Shown one piece after another: positions 1 to 5,782 of a DNA stretch of 20,195 bases. The DNA lies in the NCBI GenBank assembly GCA_038227745.1, contig JBBRPS010000069.1, positions 1-20,195 on the forward strand, read 5' to 3'. This stretch comes from DASPXY01 sp038227745. GTDB lineage: Bacteria > Planctomycetota > Planctomycetia > Gemmatales > Gemmataceae. Every line of letters begins with the position of its first letter. Position 1 is the first letter of the stretch. The notes under the pieces were generated by a model. It was not told the DNA's origin. It was given only the letters and a program-made list of their open reading frames with translations, and made no database searches. The position numbers and the translations under genes are program-made.

Positions 1-101
1 AGGGGTGGTCGGCGGGCCTCTGCGGAGGTGTTACTGCCGCCCAGCGAACCCGCACGCTGACGAACCGGGTGCCTTAATCGGGCACGCCCGGATCTGTGGG
101 A

Positions 102-125
102 GGCGGCGGGGGTAACCCCGCCGCC
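102..125. repeat. Perfect 10-bp inverted repeat with GTAA loop
   Basis: The arms at 102-111 and 116-125 are exact reverse complements, enclosing the four bases GTAA, a GNRA-type tetraloop if transcribed. It could be part of a structured RNA or a transcription terminator lacking a U-tract. Confidence 0.6.
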
Positions 126-134
126 GACCCGGCC

Positions 135-170
135 GCAGCTCGATTGACAGTGGTCTGTCAATCGAGCTGC
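135..170. repeat. Perfect 16-bp inverted repeat, 4-nt loop
   Basis: The arm GCAGCTCGATTGACAG at 135-150 is the exact reverse complement of 155-170, with TGGT between. This would form a very stable hairpin. There is no T-run after it, so a classic intrinsic terminator is not demonstrated. An intergenic palindromic repeat is an equally good explanation. Confidence 0.7.
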
Positions 171-508
171 GTCCCCTTGTACCTTCGAGTCGAAACCGCC
201 TCTCCGCCGCTTCCGATTCCAGGTGGGATGCCCCGGGTGCGTGAATCCGTGACGCCACTTCCCCTGGTCCGACGGCCTGGGGCGGGTTCAAACTCTCCGC
301 CCCAGGGAACTGGCCTCCCGGCTCACTCGGCCGAAGACCGCCCCCCGAAACTGCTCTGGCATGTCCCCGGCACATGGCGTATACAGGGACCGCCTGAAGC
401 AGGGGTGCGACCTCCGGACGAGGGGCGGTCACGCTTTCGCAGCACGCGCGGTTTCTCCCGCCAACCCCGCTCCCCTCTATTCTCGCCTTCTCTGGAACGA
501 GTGCGGCC

Positions 509-1324
509 ATGGCAAACGCGCAGTCTGCTCGCATCCACCCCACGGCGGTCGTCGCGCCGGAGGCCGAGCTGGCCGAGGGCGTCGAGGTCGGCCCCCACGT
601 GGTGATCGAGGGCCGGGTCCGTATCGGCCCCGAGTGCGTCCTGCGGCCCGGCGTCCACCTGTGCGGCCCCCTCACCCTGGGCCGCGGCAACCAGGTCTTC
701 TCCGGCGCCGTCCTCGGCGAACGCCCGCAGCACCTCAAGTACAACGACGAGCCAACCGGCGTCGAGATCGGCGACCACAACATCTTCCGCGAGCACGTCA
801 CCGTCCACCGTGGCACCACCCAGTCCTGGGTCACGCGCATCGGCAGCCATAACTTCTTCATGGCCAACAGCCACGTCGCCCACGACTGCCGCATCGGCGA
901 CCGCTGCATCCTCGCCAACGGCGCCCTCGTCGGCGGCCACTGCACCCTCGAAGACGGCGTCTACCTGTCCGGCAACAGCGCCGTCCACCAGTTCGTCCGC
1001 ATCGGCCGCCTCGCTCTCCTGAGCGGTTGCTCGGCGACCAGCAAGGACATCCCGCCGTTCGTCGTCCAACAGGACGTCAACGTCGTGGTCGGCATCAACT
1101 TGATCGGCATGCGCCGCGCCGGGCTGGACAACCCGCAGATCGGCGCCGTCCGCCAGGCGTTCCGCATCCTGTTCCGCGACGGCCTGCCCCTGTCCGCCGC
1201 GGTGGCGCGGCTCGAACAGGACCTGGGCGCCTTCCCCGCGGTGGCGGAGATCATCGCGTTCCTGCGGCACTGCCCCAAGGGCATCAACTCGATGCGCTCG
1301 CGCCTGGAAGGCGAGGCGGCCTGA
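509..1324 (+). CDS. lpxA: Acyl-ACP--UDP-N-acetylglucosamine O-acyltransferase (LpxA)
   Basis: LpxA transfers a 3-hydroxyacyl chain from acyl carrier protein to UDP-GlcNAc, the first committed step of lipid A synthesis, in the cytoplasm. The 271-residue product is close to the usual ~260. It shows the left-handed beta-helix hexapeptide pattern over roughly residues 8-190 and a helical C-terminal domain after that. The catalytic histidine lies in SHVAHDC at residue 125, the same number as in E. coli LpxA, and His144 (VGGH) and AVHQF (158-162) are also kept. The ATG at 509 gives the family N terminus (ARIHPTAVV); the ribosome site is weak. A strong hairpin at 1350-1379 follows, so lpxA seems to end its transcript separately from secG. 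Its usual partners (fabZ, lpxD) are not visible. I am confident of the family; the acyl chain length cannot be read from sequence. Confidence 0.96.
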   Translation: MANAQSARIHPTAVVAPEAELAEGVEVGPHVVIEGRVRIGPECVLRPGVHLCGPLTLGRGNQVFSGAVLGERPQHLKYNDEPTGVEIGDHNIFREHVTVHRGTTQSWVTRIGSHNFFMANSHVAHDCRIGDRCILANGALVGGHCTLEDGVYLSGNSAVHQFVRIGRLALLSGCSATSKDIPPFVVQQDVNVVVGINLIGMRRAGLDNPQIGAVRQAFRILFRDGLPLSAAVARLEQDLGAFPAVAEIIAFLRHCPKGINSMRSRLEGEAA

Positions 1325-1349
1325 CCGGACGCGGCGAACGAACACCTTC

Positions 1350-1379
1350 CGGGGCCACGGGCAAGCGCCCGTGGCCCCG
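1350..1379 (+). terminator. Terminator-like hairpin after lpxA
   Basis: A perfect 13-bp, G+C-rich stem (1350-1362 pairing 1367-1379) with loop AAGC lies 25 bases after the lpxA stop. Only two T residues follow, so intrinsic termination is plausible but the U-tract is poor. Confidence 0.55.
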
Positions 1380-1482
1380 TTCGCTTGCGCCGGGCGCCCG
1401 CCGCGCGGCAGAGCGAAGCGAGATCCGTCGGCGGGTGCGTCCTGTTGGTGCGGTCGCTACCCGCACCGCCGGGAAAGTTGCC

Positions 1483-1511
1483 TGTTCACCGGCGGCGCGC
1501 GGCCCTATAAT
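1483..1511 (+). promoter_or_regulatory. Candidate sigma-70 promoter for secG
   Basis: A perfect -10 box TATAAT lies at 1506-1511 in a region of otherwise very high G+C. The -35 position with a 17-bp spacer reads TGTTCA (1483-1488), a weak match. Transcription would begin near 1518, leaving a leader of about 45 bases before the GTG start of secG. The same nine bases TATAATACC occur again at 13948. Confidence 0.4.
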
Positions 1512-1564
1512 ACCGATTTGATTTGCGTAGGTTGTGCGACTTTCCGCTCCGAGAGGATGTTGCC

Positions 1565-1864
1565 GTGGCCGTCTTCGCTTTCTGGGGCTGGTTGGCCGGT
1601 CCGCTGAACGTCGTCCTGCTGCTCCTGGGGCTCTTCCTGATCCTGCTGGTGCTCATCCAGCGCGGCAAGGGGGGTGGCCTCGTCGGCGCGCTCAGCGGCG
1701 TCGGCGGTTCTAGCCCGTTCGGCTCGCGGGCCGGCGACACCTTCACGCGCATCACCATCTACGTGGCGGCCTGCTGGCTGCTCCTGACGATGATCCAGGT
1801 CCGGGCCGTCCAGAGCGCCGCGGGCAGCCCCGACCGCTCGCAGACCTTCGGCAGCAACCGCTAA
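1565..1864 (+). CDS. secG: Preprotein translocase subunit SecG
   Basis: SecG is the small accessory subunit of the SecYEG channel that helps SecA-driven protein export across the inner membrane. The 99-residue product has two hydrophobic segments (about residues 10-32 and 61-78). Between them sits the cytosolic loop with the family signature LIQRGKGGGLVGAL and the following SSPFGSRAGD/TRIT, an excellent match. The reading frame can be opened further upstream from a TTG at 1523, but I choose the GTG at 1565: GAGAGG at 1551-1556 gives an 8-base spacing, and the protein then starts like other SecG proteins. A perfect 30-bp palindrome begins one base after the stop codon. In many planctomycetes secG lies near the yicC and gmk genes, as here. 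Confidence 0.93.
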   Translation: MAVFAFWGWLAGPLNVVLLLLGLFLILLVLIQRGKGGGLVGALSGVGGSSPFGSRAGDTFTRITIYVAACWLLLTMIQVRAVQSAAGSPDRSQTFGSNR

Positions 1865-1927
1865 AGCGGGTTGTGGTTCCGTGTGCCACGGCTGACACAG
1901 CCGTGGCACACGGAACCACAACCCGCT
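1865..1927. repeat. Perfect 30-bp inverted repeat abutting secG
   Basis: The arms 1865-1894 and 1898-1927 are exact reverse complements with only ACA between them, and the left arm starts directly after the secG TAA. The stem is far longer than normal for a terminator and is not followed by a T-run. It could stabilise or end the secG transcript, or be a mobile or REP-like intergenic palindrome. Confidence 0.8.
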
Positions 1928-2016
1928 CAAAAGCGCCTGCACCATAAGGCCGCGACCTCCGTTGATCGCATCGCCCTTCCCCACCGCGGATCCTCTCTCC
2001 TTTGCGCGAGGTAGGC

Positions 2017-2907
2017 GTGCTGCTGAGTATGACCGGCTACGGGGAGGCGCGCTACCAGAGCGACGACCTCACCCTGTCGATTGAACTGCGGGCCCTGAAC
2101 AACCGCTATCTGAAGGTCTCCGTCCGCGCCTCCGACCCCTATCACCTCCTCGAACCGGAGTTCGAGAAGGTCATCCGCCGGGTCGTCCGCCGCGGCACCC
2201 TGCAGGTCCACTGCCGCTGCGAGCGCGCGGCCGGCCCCCAGGACTTCCGCATCAACGTCACGGCCCTGCGCAGCTACCTCGCCCAGATCGAGGCGGTCCG
2301 CAGCGAGCTGGGCCTGACGGAGCGCGGCGACGGCCTGCTCGGCCAGGTCCTCGCCCTGCCCGGCGTCGTGCCCGAACCCGGCAGCCTCTCGGCGCATCTG
2401 GAAGACGACTGGCCGCGCATCGAAAAAGTCCTGACGGCGGCGCTGGACAAGCTCCAGGCCATGCGCCAGGAGGAGGGCCGGGCGATGGCCCAGGAACTGC
2501 TCGCCCACCGCGACACCATCGCCGCCCACCTGGACCGCATCCGGACGCGCATCCCGCTCGTGGCGACGAACTACCGCGACCGTCTCTACGAGCGCGTCCG
2601 CAACCTCCTCGGCGAACTCAACGTGCAGCTCGACCGTAATGATCTCATCAAAGAGGTCTCGATCTTCGCGGAGCGCAGCGACATCGCCGAAGAGGTGGTG
2701 CGCCTGGCGAGCCACCTCGGCCAGTTCCACGAGATGATGAAGGACAAGGAGAGCCCGGGGCGCAAACTGGAGTTCCTGACGCAGGAGATGTTCCGCGAGG
2801 CCAACACCATCGGCTCGAAGGCCGGCGACGTGGAGATTTCCAAAGAGGTGGTGGAGATCAAGGCGACCCTGGAGAAGATCCGGGAGTTGGTGCAGAATGT
2901 GGAGTGA
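2017..2907 (+). CDS. yicC: YicC/YloC family endoribonuclease
   Basis: This is a member of the YicC family, which in E. coli is an endoribonuclease involved in RNA turnover and stress responses. The 296-residue length is typical (about 290). The N terminus carries the hallmark SMTGYG (residues 4-9) and the following IELRALNNRYL. The C-terminal DUF1732 part (about 212-296) has the nearly invariant IFAERSDIAEEVVRL, SPGRKLEFLTQEM, REANTIGSKA and EKIRELVQNVE segments. I choose the GTG at 2017 because it gives MLLSMTGYG, as in relatives, and GAGG lies five bases upstream; a TTG at 2002 is also in frame. It is followed after 84 bases by gmk, a pairing common in bacteria. The natural RNA substrate in this organism is unknown. 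Confidence 0.93.
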   Translation: MLLSMTGYGEARYQSDDLTLSIELRALNNRYLKVSVRASDPYHLLEPEFEKVIRRVVRRGTLQVHCRCERAAGPQDFRINVTALRSYLAQIEAVRSELGLTERGDGLLGQVLALPGVVPEPGSLSAHLEDDWPRIEKVLTAALDKLQAMRQEEGRAMAQELLAHRDTIAAHLDRIRTRIPLVATNYRDRLYERVRNLLGELNVQLDRNDLIKEVSIFAERSDIAEEVVRLASHLGQFHEMMKDKESPGRKLEFLTQEMFREANTIGSKAGDVEISKEVVEIKATLEKIRELVQNVE

Positions 2908-2910
2908 GCC

Positions 2911-2993
2911 GATTGCAGATTTCAGATTGCAGATTGAAAGGCAGCTTCATCGGTCTTTCTGAAATCTTAAATCTGCAATCCGCAATCTGAAAT
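2911..2993. repeat. AT-rich interspersed inverted repeat overlapping gmk start
   Basis: The gap between yicC and gmk is built from short modules of GATTGCAGATTTCAGATTGC type and their reverse complements. ATTTCAGATTGC at 2919-2930 is the exact inverse of 2982-2993, and AGATTGCAGATT-like words recur on both sides of a central segment. Base composition is strikingly lower in G+C than the neighbours. The right arm includes the first two bases of the gmk start codon. Confidence 0.65.
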
Positions 2994-3600
2994 GACCAAA
3001 GGCCCCCTGATCATCCTGTCCGGCCCGAGCGGCGTCGGCAAATCGACGGTGATCCGTCGGCTGCTCGCGCGAGAGGGCTTGCCGTTGCGCCTGTCGGTGT
3101 CGGCCACGACCCGGGGGCGGCGGCCGGCCGAGCGGGACGGGGTCGATTACCACTTCTGGTCCCGCGAGCGCTTCGAGGAAGGGATCCGGTCCGGGGCGTT
3201 CCTGGAGTTCGCGGAGGTGTTCGGAAACTACTACGGCACGCCGCAGGCCGAGGTCGAGCCCTACCGGCAGCAGGGCGTCGGCGTGCTCCTCGAAATCGAC
3301 GTGCAGGGGGCCGCCCAGGTCCGGGACCGCTGCCCCGACGCGGTTTCGGTTTTCCTGCGGGCCTCGTCGCTCGACGGCGCGGTCGAGTTGCGGACGCTGG
3401 AGGGACGGCTGCGGGCGCGCGGCACGGAGACGGCGGAAGCCGTCCTGCGCCGCCTGGCGGGCGCCCGCCAGGAACTGGCCCGCGCCGGCGAGTACGATTA
3501 CCAGGTGATCAACGACGACCTCACGCGGGCGGTTGCGGACGTCGCCGCGATCGTCAACGCGCACGGAAAAGGAGGAGCCGAGCCATGCTCGACGACCTGA
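2992..3600 (+). CDS. gmk: Guanylate kinase
   Basis: Gmk phosphorylates GMP to GDP with ATP in purine nucleotide metabolism, in the cytosol. The 202-residue product has the P-loop GPSGVGKST at residues 11-19 and the GMP-binding stretch SATTRGRRPAE (37-47). It also has DYHF (52-55), FLEFAEVFGNYYGT (70-83), the EIDVQGA motif (101-107), lid arginines around 139-143 and the late VINDDL motif (172-177). The start ATG at 2992 sits inside an interspersed repeat and has no good ribosome site, but it places the first beta strand correctly. The 3' end runs 16 bases into rpoZ in another frame, so the last residues (GAEPCSTT) are unlikely to be functional. The overlap suggests translational coupling to rpoZ. 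Confidence 0.95.
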   Translation: MTKGPLIILSGPSGVGKSTVIRRLLAREGLPLRLSVSATTRGRRPAERDGVDYHFWSRERFEEGIRSGAFLEFAEVFGNYYGTPQAEVEPYRQQGVGVLLEIDVQGAAQVRDRCPDAVSVFLRASSLDGAVELRTLEGRLRARGTETAEAVLRRLAGARQELARAGEYDYQVINDDLTRAVADVAAIVNAHGKGGAEPCSTT

Positions 3601-3869
3601 AAGAAGAAGGCATCGTGAACAAGGTGGGCGGCCGTTTCAAGCTGTCCACGCTGATCCAGAAACGCATGGTCGCCCTGAACACCGGCGCCAAGCCGCTGGT
3701 GGACGTCAAGGGCGCCGACAAGATGGCCATCGTGGTGCAGGAGATCCTGCAAGACAAGATCTATCTCGACGCCTCGGGCCAGGTGCGGGCGCGCGGCACC
3801 AGCGCCGGCGACGCCGCGCGCCGTGCCATGCTTACCGACATCTCCGACTCGGGCGGCGCGGACGACTGA
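3585..3869 (+). CDS. rpoZ: DNA-directed RNA polymerase subunit omega
   Basis: Omega is the small RNA polymerase subunit that assists folding and assembly of beta prime. The 94-residue product fits the family size. It contains the segment STLIQKRMVALNTGAKPLV (residues 21-39), corresponding to the conserved region in which omega binds beta prime. It is followed by the KMAIVVQEILQDKI helix, where other omegas have an (A/T)xEI(A/L)xGKI type segment. The start ATG at 3585 has a very strong ribosome site (AAAAGGAGGA) inside the end of gmk, with a 16-base overlap. Position directly after gmk is the usual context of rpoZ in many bacteria and supports the call. The similarity is moderate, as is typical for planctomycete omega proteins. 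Confidence 0.88.
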   Translation: MLDDLKEEGIVNKVGGRFKLSTLIQKRMVALNTGAKPLVDVKGADKMAIVVQEILQDKIYLDASGQVRARGTSAGDAARRAMLTDISDSGGADD

Positions 3870-3877
3870 CCCCGTCC

Positions 3878-4041
3878 CGTTGTGGTGCGGGTGCCGTAGG
3901 AGGGGGCTCCGTCCCCCGACTTCGTAGGAGGGGGCTCCGTCCCCCGACCTCGTAGGAGGGGGCTCCGTCCCCCGACCTCGTAGCAGCTGGGGACTTCGGT
4001 CGGGGGACGGAGCCCCCTCCTACGGCACCCGCACCGCAACG
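3878..4041. repeat. Tandem 28-bp repeat with inverted copy (43-bp arms)
   Basis: Three head-to-tail 28-base units occupy 3895-3922, 3923-3950 and 3951-3978; the last two are identical and the first differs at one position near its end. An inverted copy of the 26-base core lies at 3999-4024. Including flanks, 3878-3920 pairs with 3999-4041 over 43 bases with a single G.T mismatch (3883/4036). Each unit has its own small GGGGG/CCCCC dyad. The block fills the gap between rpoZ and the next gene and could act as a terminator, but its architecture looks like an expanding intergenic palindromic repeat. Confidence 0.85.
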
Positions 4042-4066
4042 ACCTGGGCGCTATTGAGGTTGCACC

Positions 4067-5590
4067 ATGGCTCCACCGACTCCCCCCCCTCCGGTTACCG
4101 CGGACCGCCCCGGCGCGCCGCTGGTCTACCGTCCTCTCTCCGGCCTGGCCATCATCGGCATGGCGTGCGGAGTGCTGTTTGCCTCGATCGCCCTGTTCAG
4201 CGTCGCCGTCCTGTTCTTCAAGCGCGACCCGATCTTCCTGCCCGACTGGCTCCTGGTCCTGCCCGTCGCCGGCGCCATCCTCTGCGTGCTCGCCCTGCGC
4301 CAGATCCGCAACTCCGAAGACACCCGCGCCGGCGCCACCCTCGCCCGCTGGGGCCTGTGGTTGAGCGTGCTCGCCGGCCTCGGCTCGGCCACCTTCTCCG
4401 CCTTCACCGGCCTGGCGATCAAGCAGCAGGCCAACCACTTCCTCCTCGTCAAGGGGGACGGCACCGGCTTCTTCCCGCGCCTGCTCGACGGCGACGTCAA
4501 CGGCGCCTTCCTGCTCACGCAGACCTTCGTCCGCCGACGCCGTGCCAACCCGCAAGACGAACGCGGGATGGAATTCGAGTTCGATACCCCGCTCGACGAT
4601 CGGTCGCCCAAGGGCGAACTGAGCCAGTTCCGCGAGGCGGACCTCGTCCGGGCGCTGCAGCAGTCTTCCGGCCCGCCCGCGCAGGTCGAGCCGCTCGGCG
4701 TGCGGCAATGGACCTACGACGACAAGCTCAAGGCGTACACCGTCGAGCGGCTCTACCGCGTCAGCACCGCCGACATGGTCTTCGACTTCCTGGTCAAGGT
4801 GCAGAGCATCGACGGCGACGTCCCGGGGGAAGGCCGCAAGTGGCGGGTGGTGTGGCGCGGCGGCGAAGTGCCGAACCGGAAACTGACCGACCTGGGCGAG
4901 AAGAAGGGCAAGCTCCGGCTGTCCGCCGCGCGGTTCGCCGGAGGGTGGCTGGTCAACATGTACGGCCGCCAGTTCTTCTTCGGCTACCTGGCGACGGTAC
5001 CCCCCGCCGAGCGCGCCCGCCGGCTGAGTCTCTTCGCCGCCGAGCCCGTGCTGCGGGTCGCGATGGCCGCCGGGGGCGCGCCCGCTGGGGGCGGTTACCT
5101 CGACCTCACCCCGGCCGTCGCCGCCCTGGCCTTCCCGCAGTCCCCGGGGGCGAAGGATCTGGCCGGCGGCAAGGGCGTCCTCCTCGTGGACCAGCTCCGC
5201 GGCGTGGACCGGAGCCTCACCAACCGGGCCCGCGTCGCGGCCGCCGAGATGTTCGCCCGCAGCCGCCTGATCCTGATGACCCCGGACGACGCCCGCGAAC
5301 AGCTGCAGGTCAAGCCCGAGGACATCCTGTTCAGCCACTGGGAAGAGAAGGACGGCAAGGTCGAGATCACGTTCCAGCAGCAGTTCCGCGTGTTCCTGCC
5401 GCAACAGAAGGTCGCGCCCCCGGGCGCCCTCCTGACGGCCCGCCTCTTGGTCGTCGGCGATGCGAACGCCGGGGCAGACCGCGCCGCCGCCGCCGACCGC
5501 AACTGGCAGGTGGTCCGCCTCGAGTTCGACCGGGCGTACGCGGTCCGCATGGTGCCAGCCGCCGTCCCTCGTCCGGACGACGCCCCCTGA
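4067..5590 (+). CDS. Membrane protein of unknown function, DUF4190-like N terminus
   Basis: I do not recognise this 507-residue protein as a characterised family. The first 25 residues are Pro-rich. Three hydrophobic segments follow (about 26-51, 60-78 and 92-117), with ALRQIRNSEDTRAGATLARWGL between the second and third. That layout resembles the small DUF4190 membrane module common in planctomycetes and actinobacteria. The remaining ~380 residues are soluble and mixed alpha/beta in appearance, with no catalytic motif I can name; by topology they probably lie on one side of the membrane. The ATG at 4067 has GAGG seven bases upstream. A repeat block precedes the gene and a long palindrome follows it, so it looks like a single-gene unit. 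Codon use matches the neighbours. Confidence 0.8.
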   Translation: MAPPTPPPPVTADRPGAPLVYRPLSGLAIIGMACGVLFASIALFSVAVLFFKRDPIFLPDWLLVLPVAGAILCVLALRQIRNSEDTRAGATLARWGLWLSVLAGLGSATFSAFTGLAIKQQANHFLLVKGDGTGFFPRLLDGDVNGAFLLTQTFVRRRRANPQDERGMEFEFDTPLDDRSPKGELSQFREADLVRALQQSSGPPAQVEPLGVRQWTYDDKLKAYTVERLYRVSTADMVFDFLVKVQSIDGDVPGEGRKWRVVWRGGEVPNRKLTDLGEKKGKLRLSAARFAGGWLVNMYGRQFFFGYLATVPPAERARRLSLFAAEPVLRVAMAAGGAPAGGGYLDLTPAVAALAFPQSPGAKDLAGGKGVLLVDQLRGVDRSLTNRARVAAAEMFARSRLILMTPDDAREQLQVKPEDILFSHWEEKDGKVEITFQQQFRVFLPQQKVAPPGALLTARLLVVGDANAGADRAAAADRNWQVVRLEFDRAYAVRMVPAAVPRPDDAP

Positions 5591-5612
5591 GCCACTGGGC
5601 CACGCCCTTCTT

Positions 5613-5669
5613 CGTGGGTCAGGATTCCAATCCTGACATGACTTGTCAGGATTGGAATCCTGACCCACG
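5613..5669. repeat. Perfect 26-bp inverted repeat with nested palindrome
   Basis: Arms 5613-5638 and 5644-5669 are exact reverse complements around TGACT. Each arm is itself nearly palindromic (TCAGGATT-CC-AATCCTGA), so the element can fold as one long hairpin or two small ones. It lies 22 bases after the stop of the preceding gene. No T-run follows. Confidence 0.8.
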
Positions 5670-5717
5670 GACCCGAACCCCTCCCAGTCTTTCTGCCGGA
5701 TTCTCGAAAAAAGTGTA

Positions 5718-5746
5718 TTCGCCGGCCCCCTCCGGGGCACTATGAT
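5718..5746 (+). promoter_or_regulatory. Weak candidate promoter before sigma-DUF1559 gene
   Basis: TATGAT at 5741-5746 resembles a -10 box, and TTCGCC at 5718-5723 sits 17 bases upstream as a poor -35. It is 36 bases from the start codon of the next gene. This is only a pattern match; if the gene is autoregulated by its own sigma domain the true boxes may differ. Confidence 0.25.
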
Positions 5747-5782
5747 CGGGGGAACAACGCCGTCTCCCGGAGAGCCCGGACC

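Larger units (their letters stand above)
1..508. other. Non-coding leader with three stem-loops, no convincing gene
   Basis: I see no convincing gene here. Open frames on both strands are Arg/Pro-rich, have no family resemblance and overlap lpxA out of frame, so I treat them as high-G+C artefacts. The stretch holds three successive stem-loops: an imperfect one at 66-90, a perfect 10-bp stem at 102-111/116-125 with a GTAA loop, and a perfect 16-bp stem at 135-150/155-170. Their density suggests the end of a structured RNA or a terminator array of an upstream gene outside the window. No U-tract follows any of them. Positions 171-508 hold nothing I can name, and no clear promoter for lpxA was seen. 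Confidence 0.5.

Noticed and set aside
1..95. Tail of a signal recognition particle RNA
   Set aside because: AGGGGTGGTCGGCGGGCC looks faintly like the 3' helix of SRP RNA, but the diagnostic GGAAG/GCAGC apical loop is not in the window, so it cannot be supported.
323..1345. 340-codon - strand frame opposite lpxA
   Set aside because: Repetitive Ala/Val/Asp text antisense to a textbook LpxA.
3895..3978. CRISPR-like short repeats
   Set aside because: The units are directly adjacent with no unique spacers, one copy is inverted and no cas gene is near.
4054..5745. 563-codon + strand frame
   Set aside because: Out-of-frame shadow of the 4067-5590 gene with Arg/Pro/Ala bias; the 4067 frame has membrane segments and a ribosome site.
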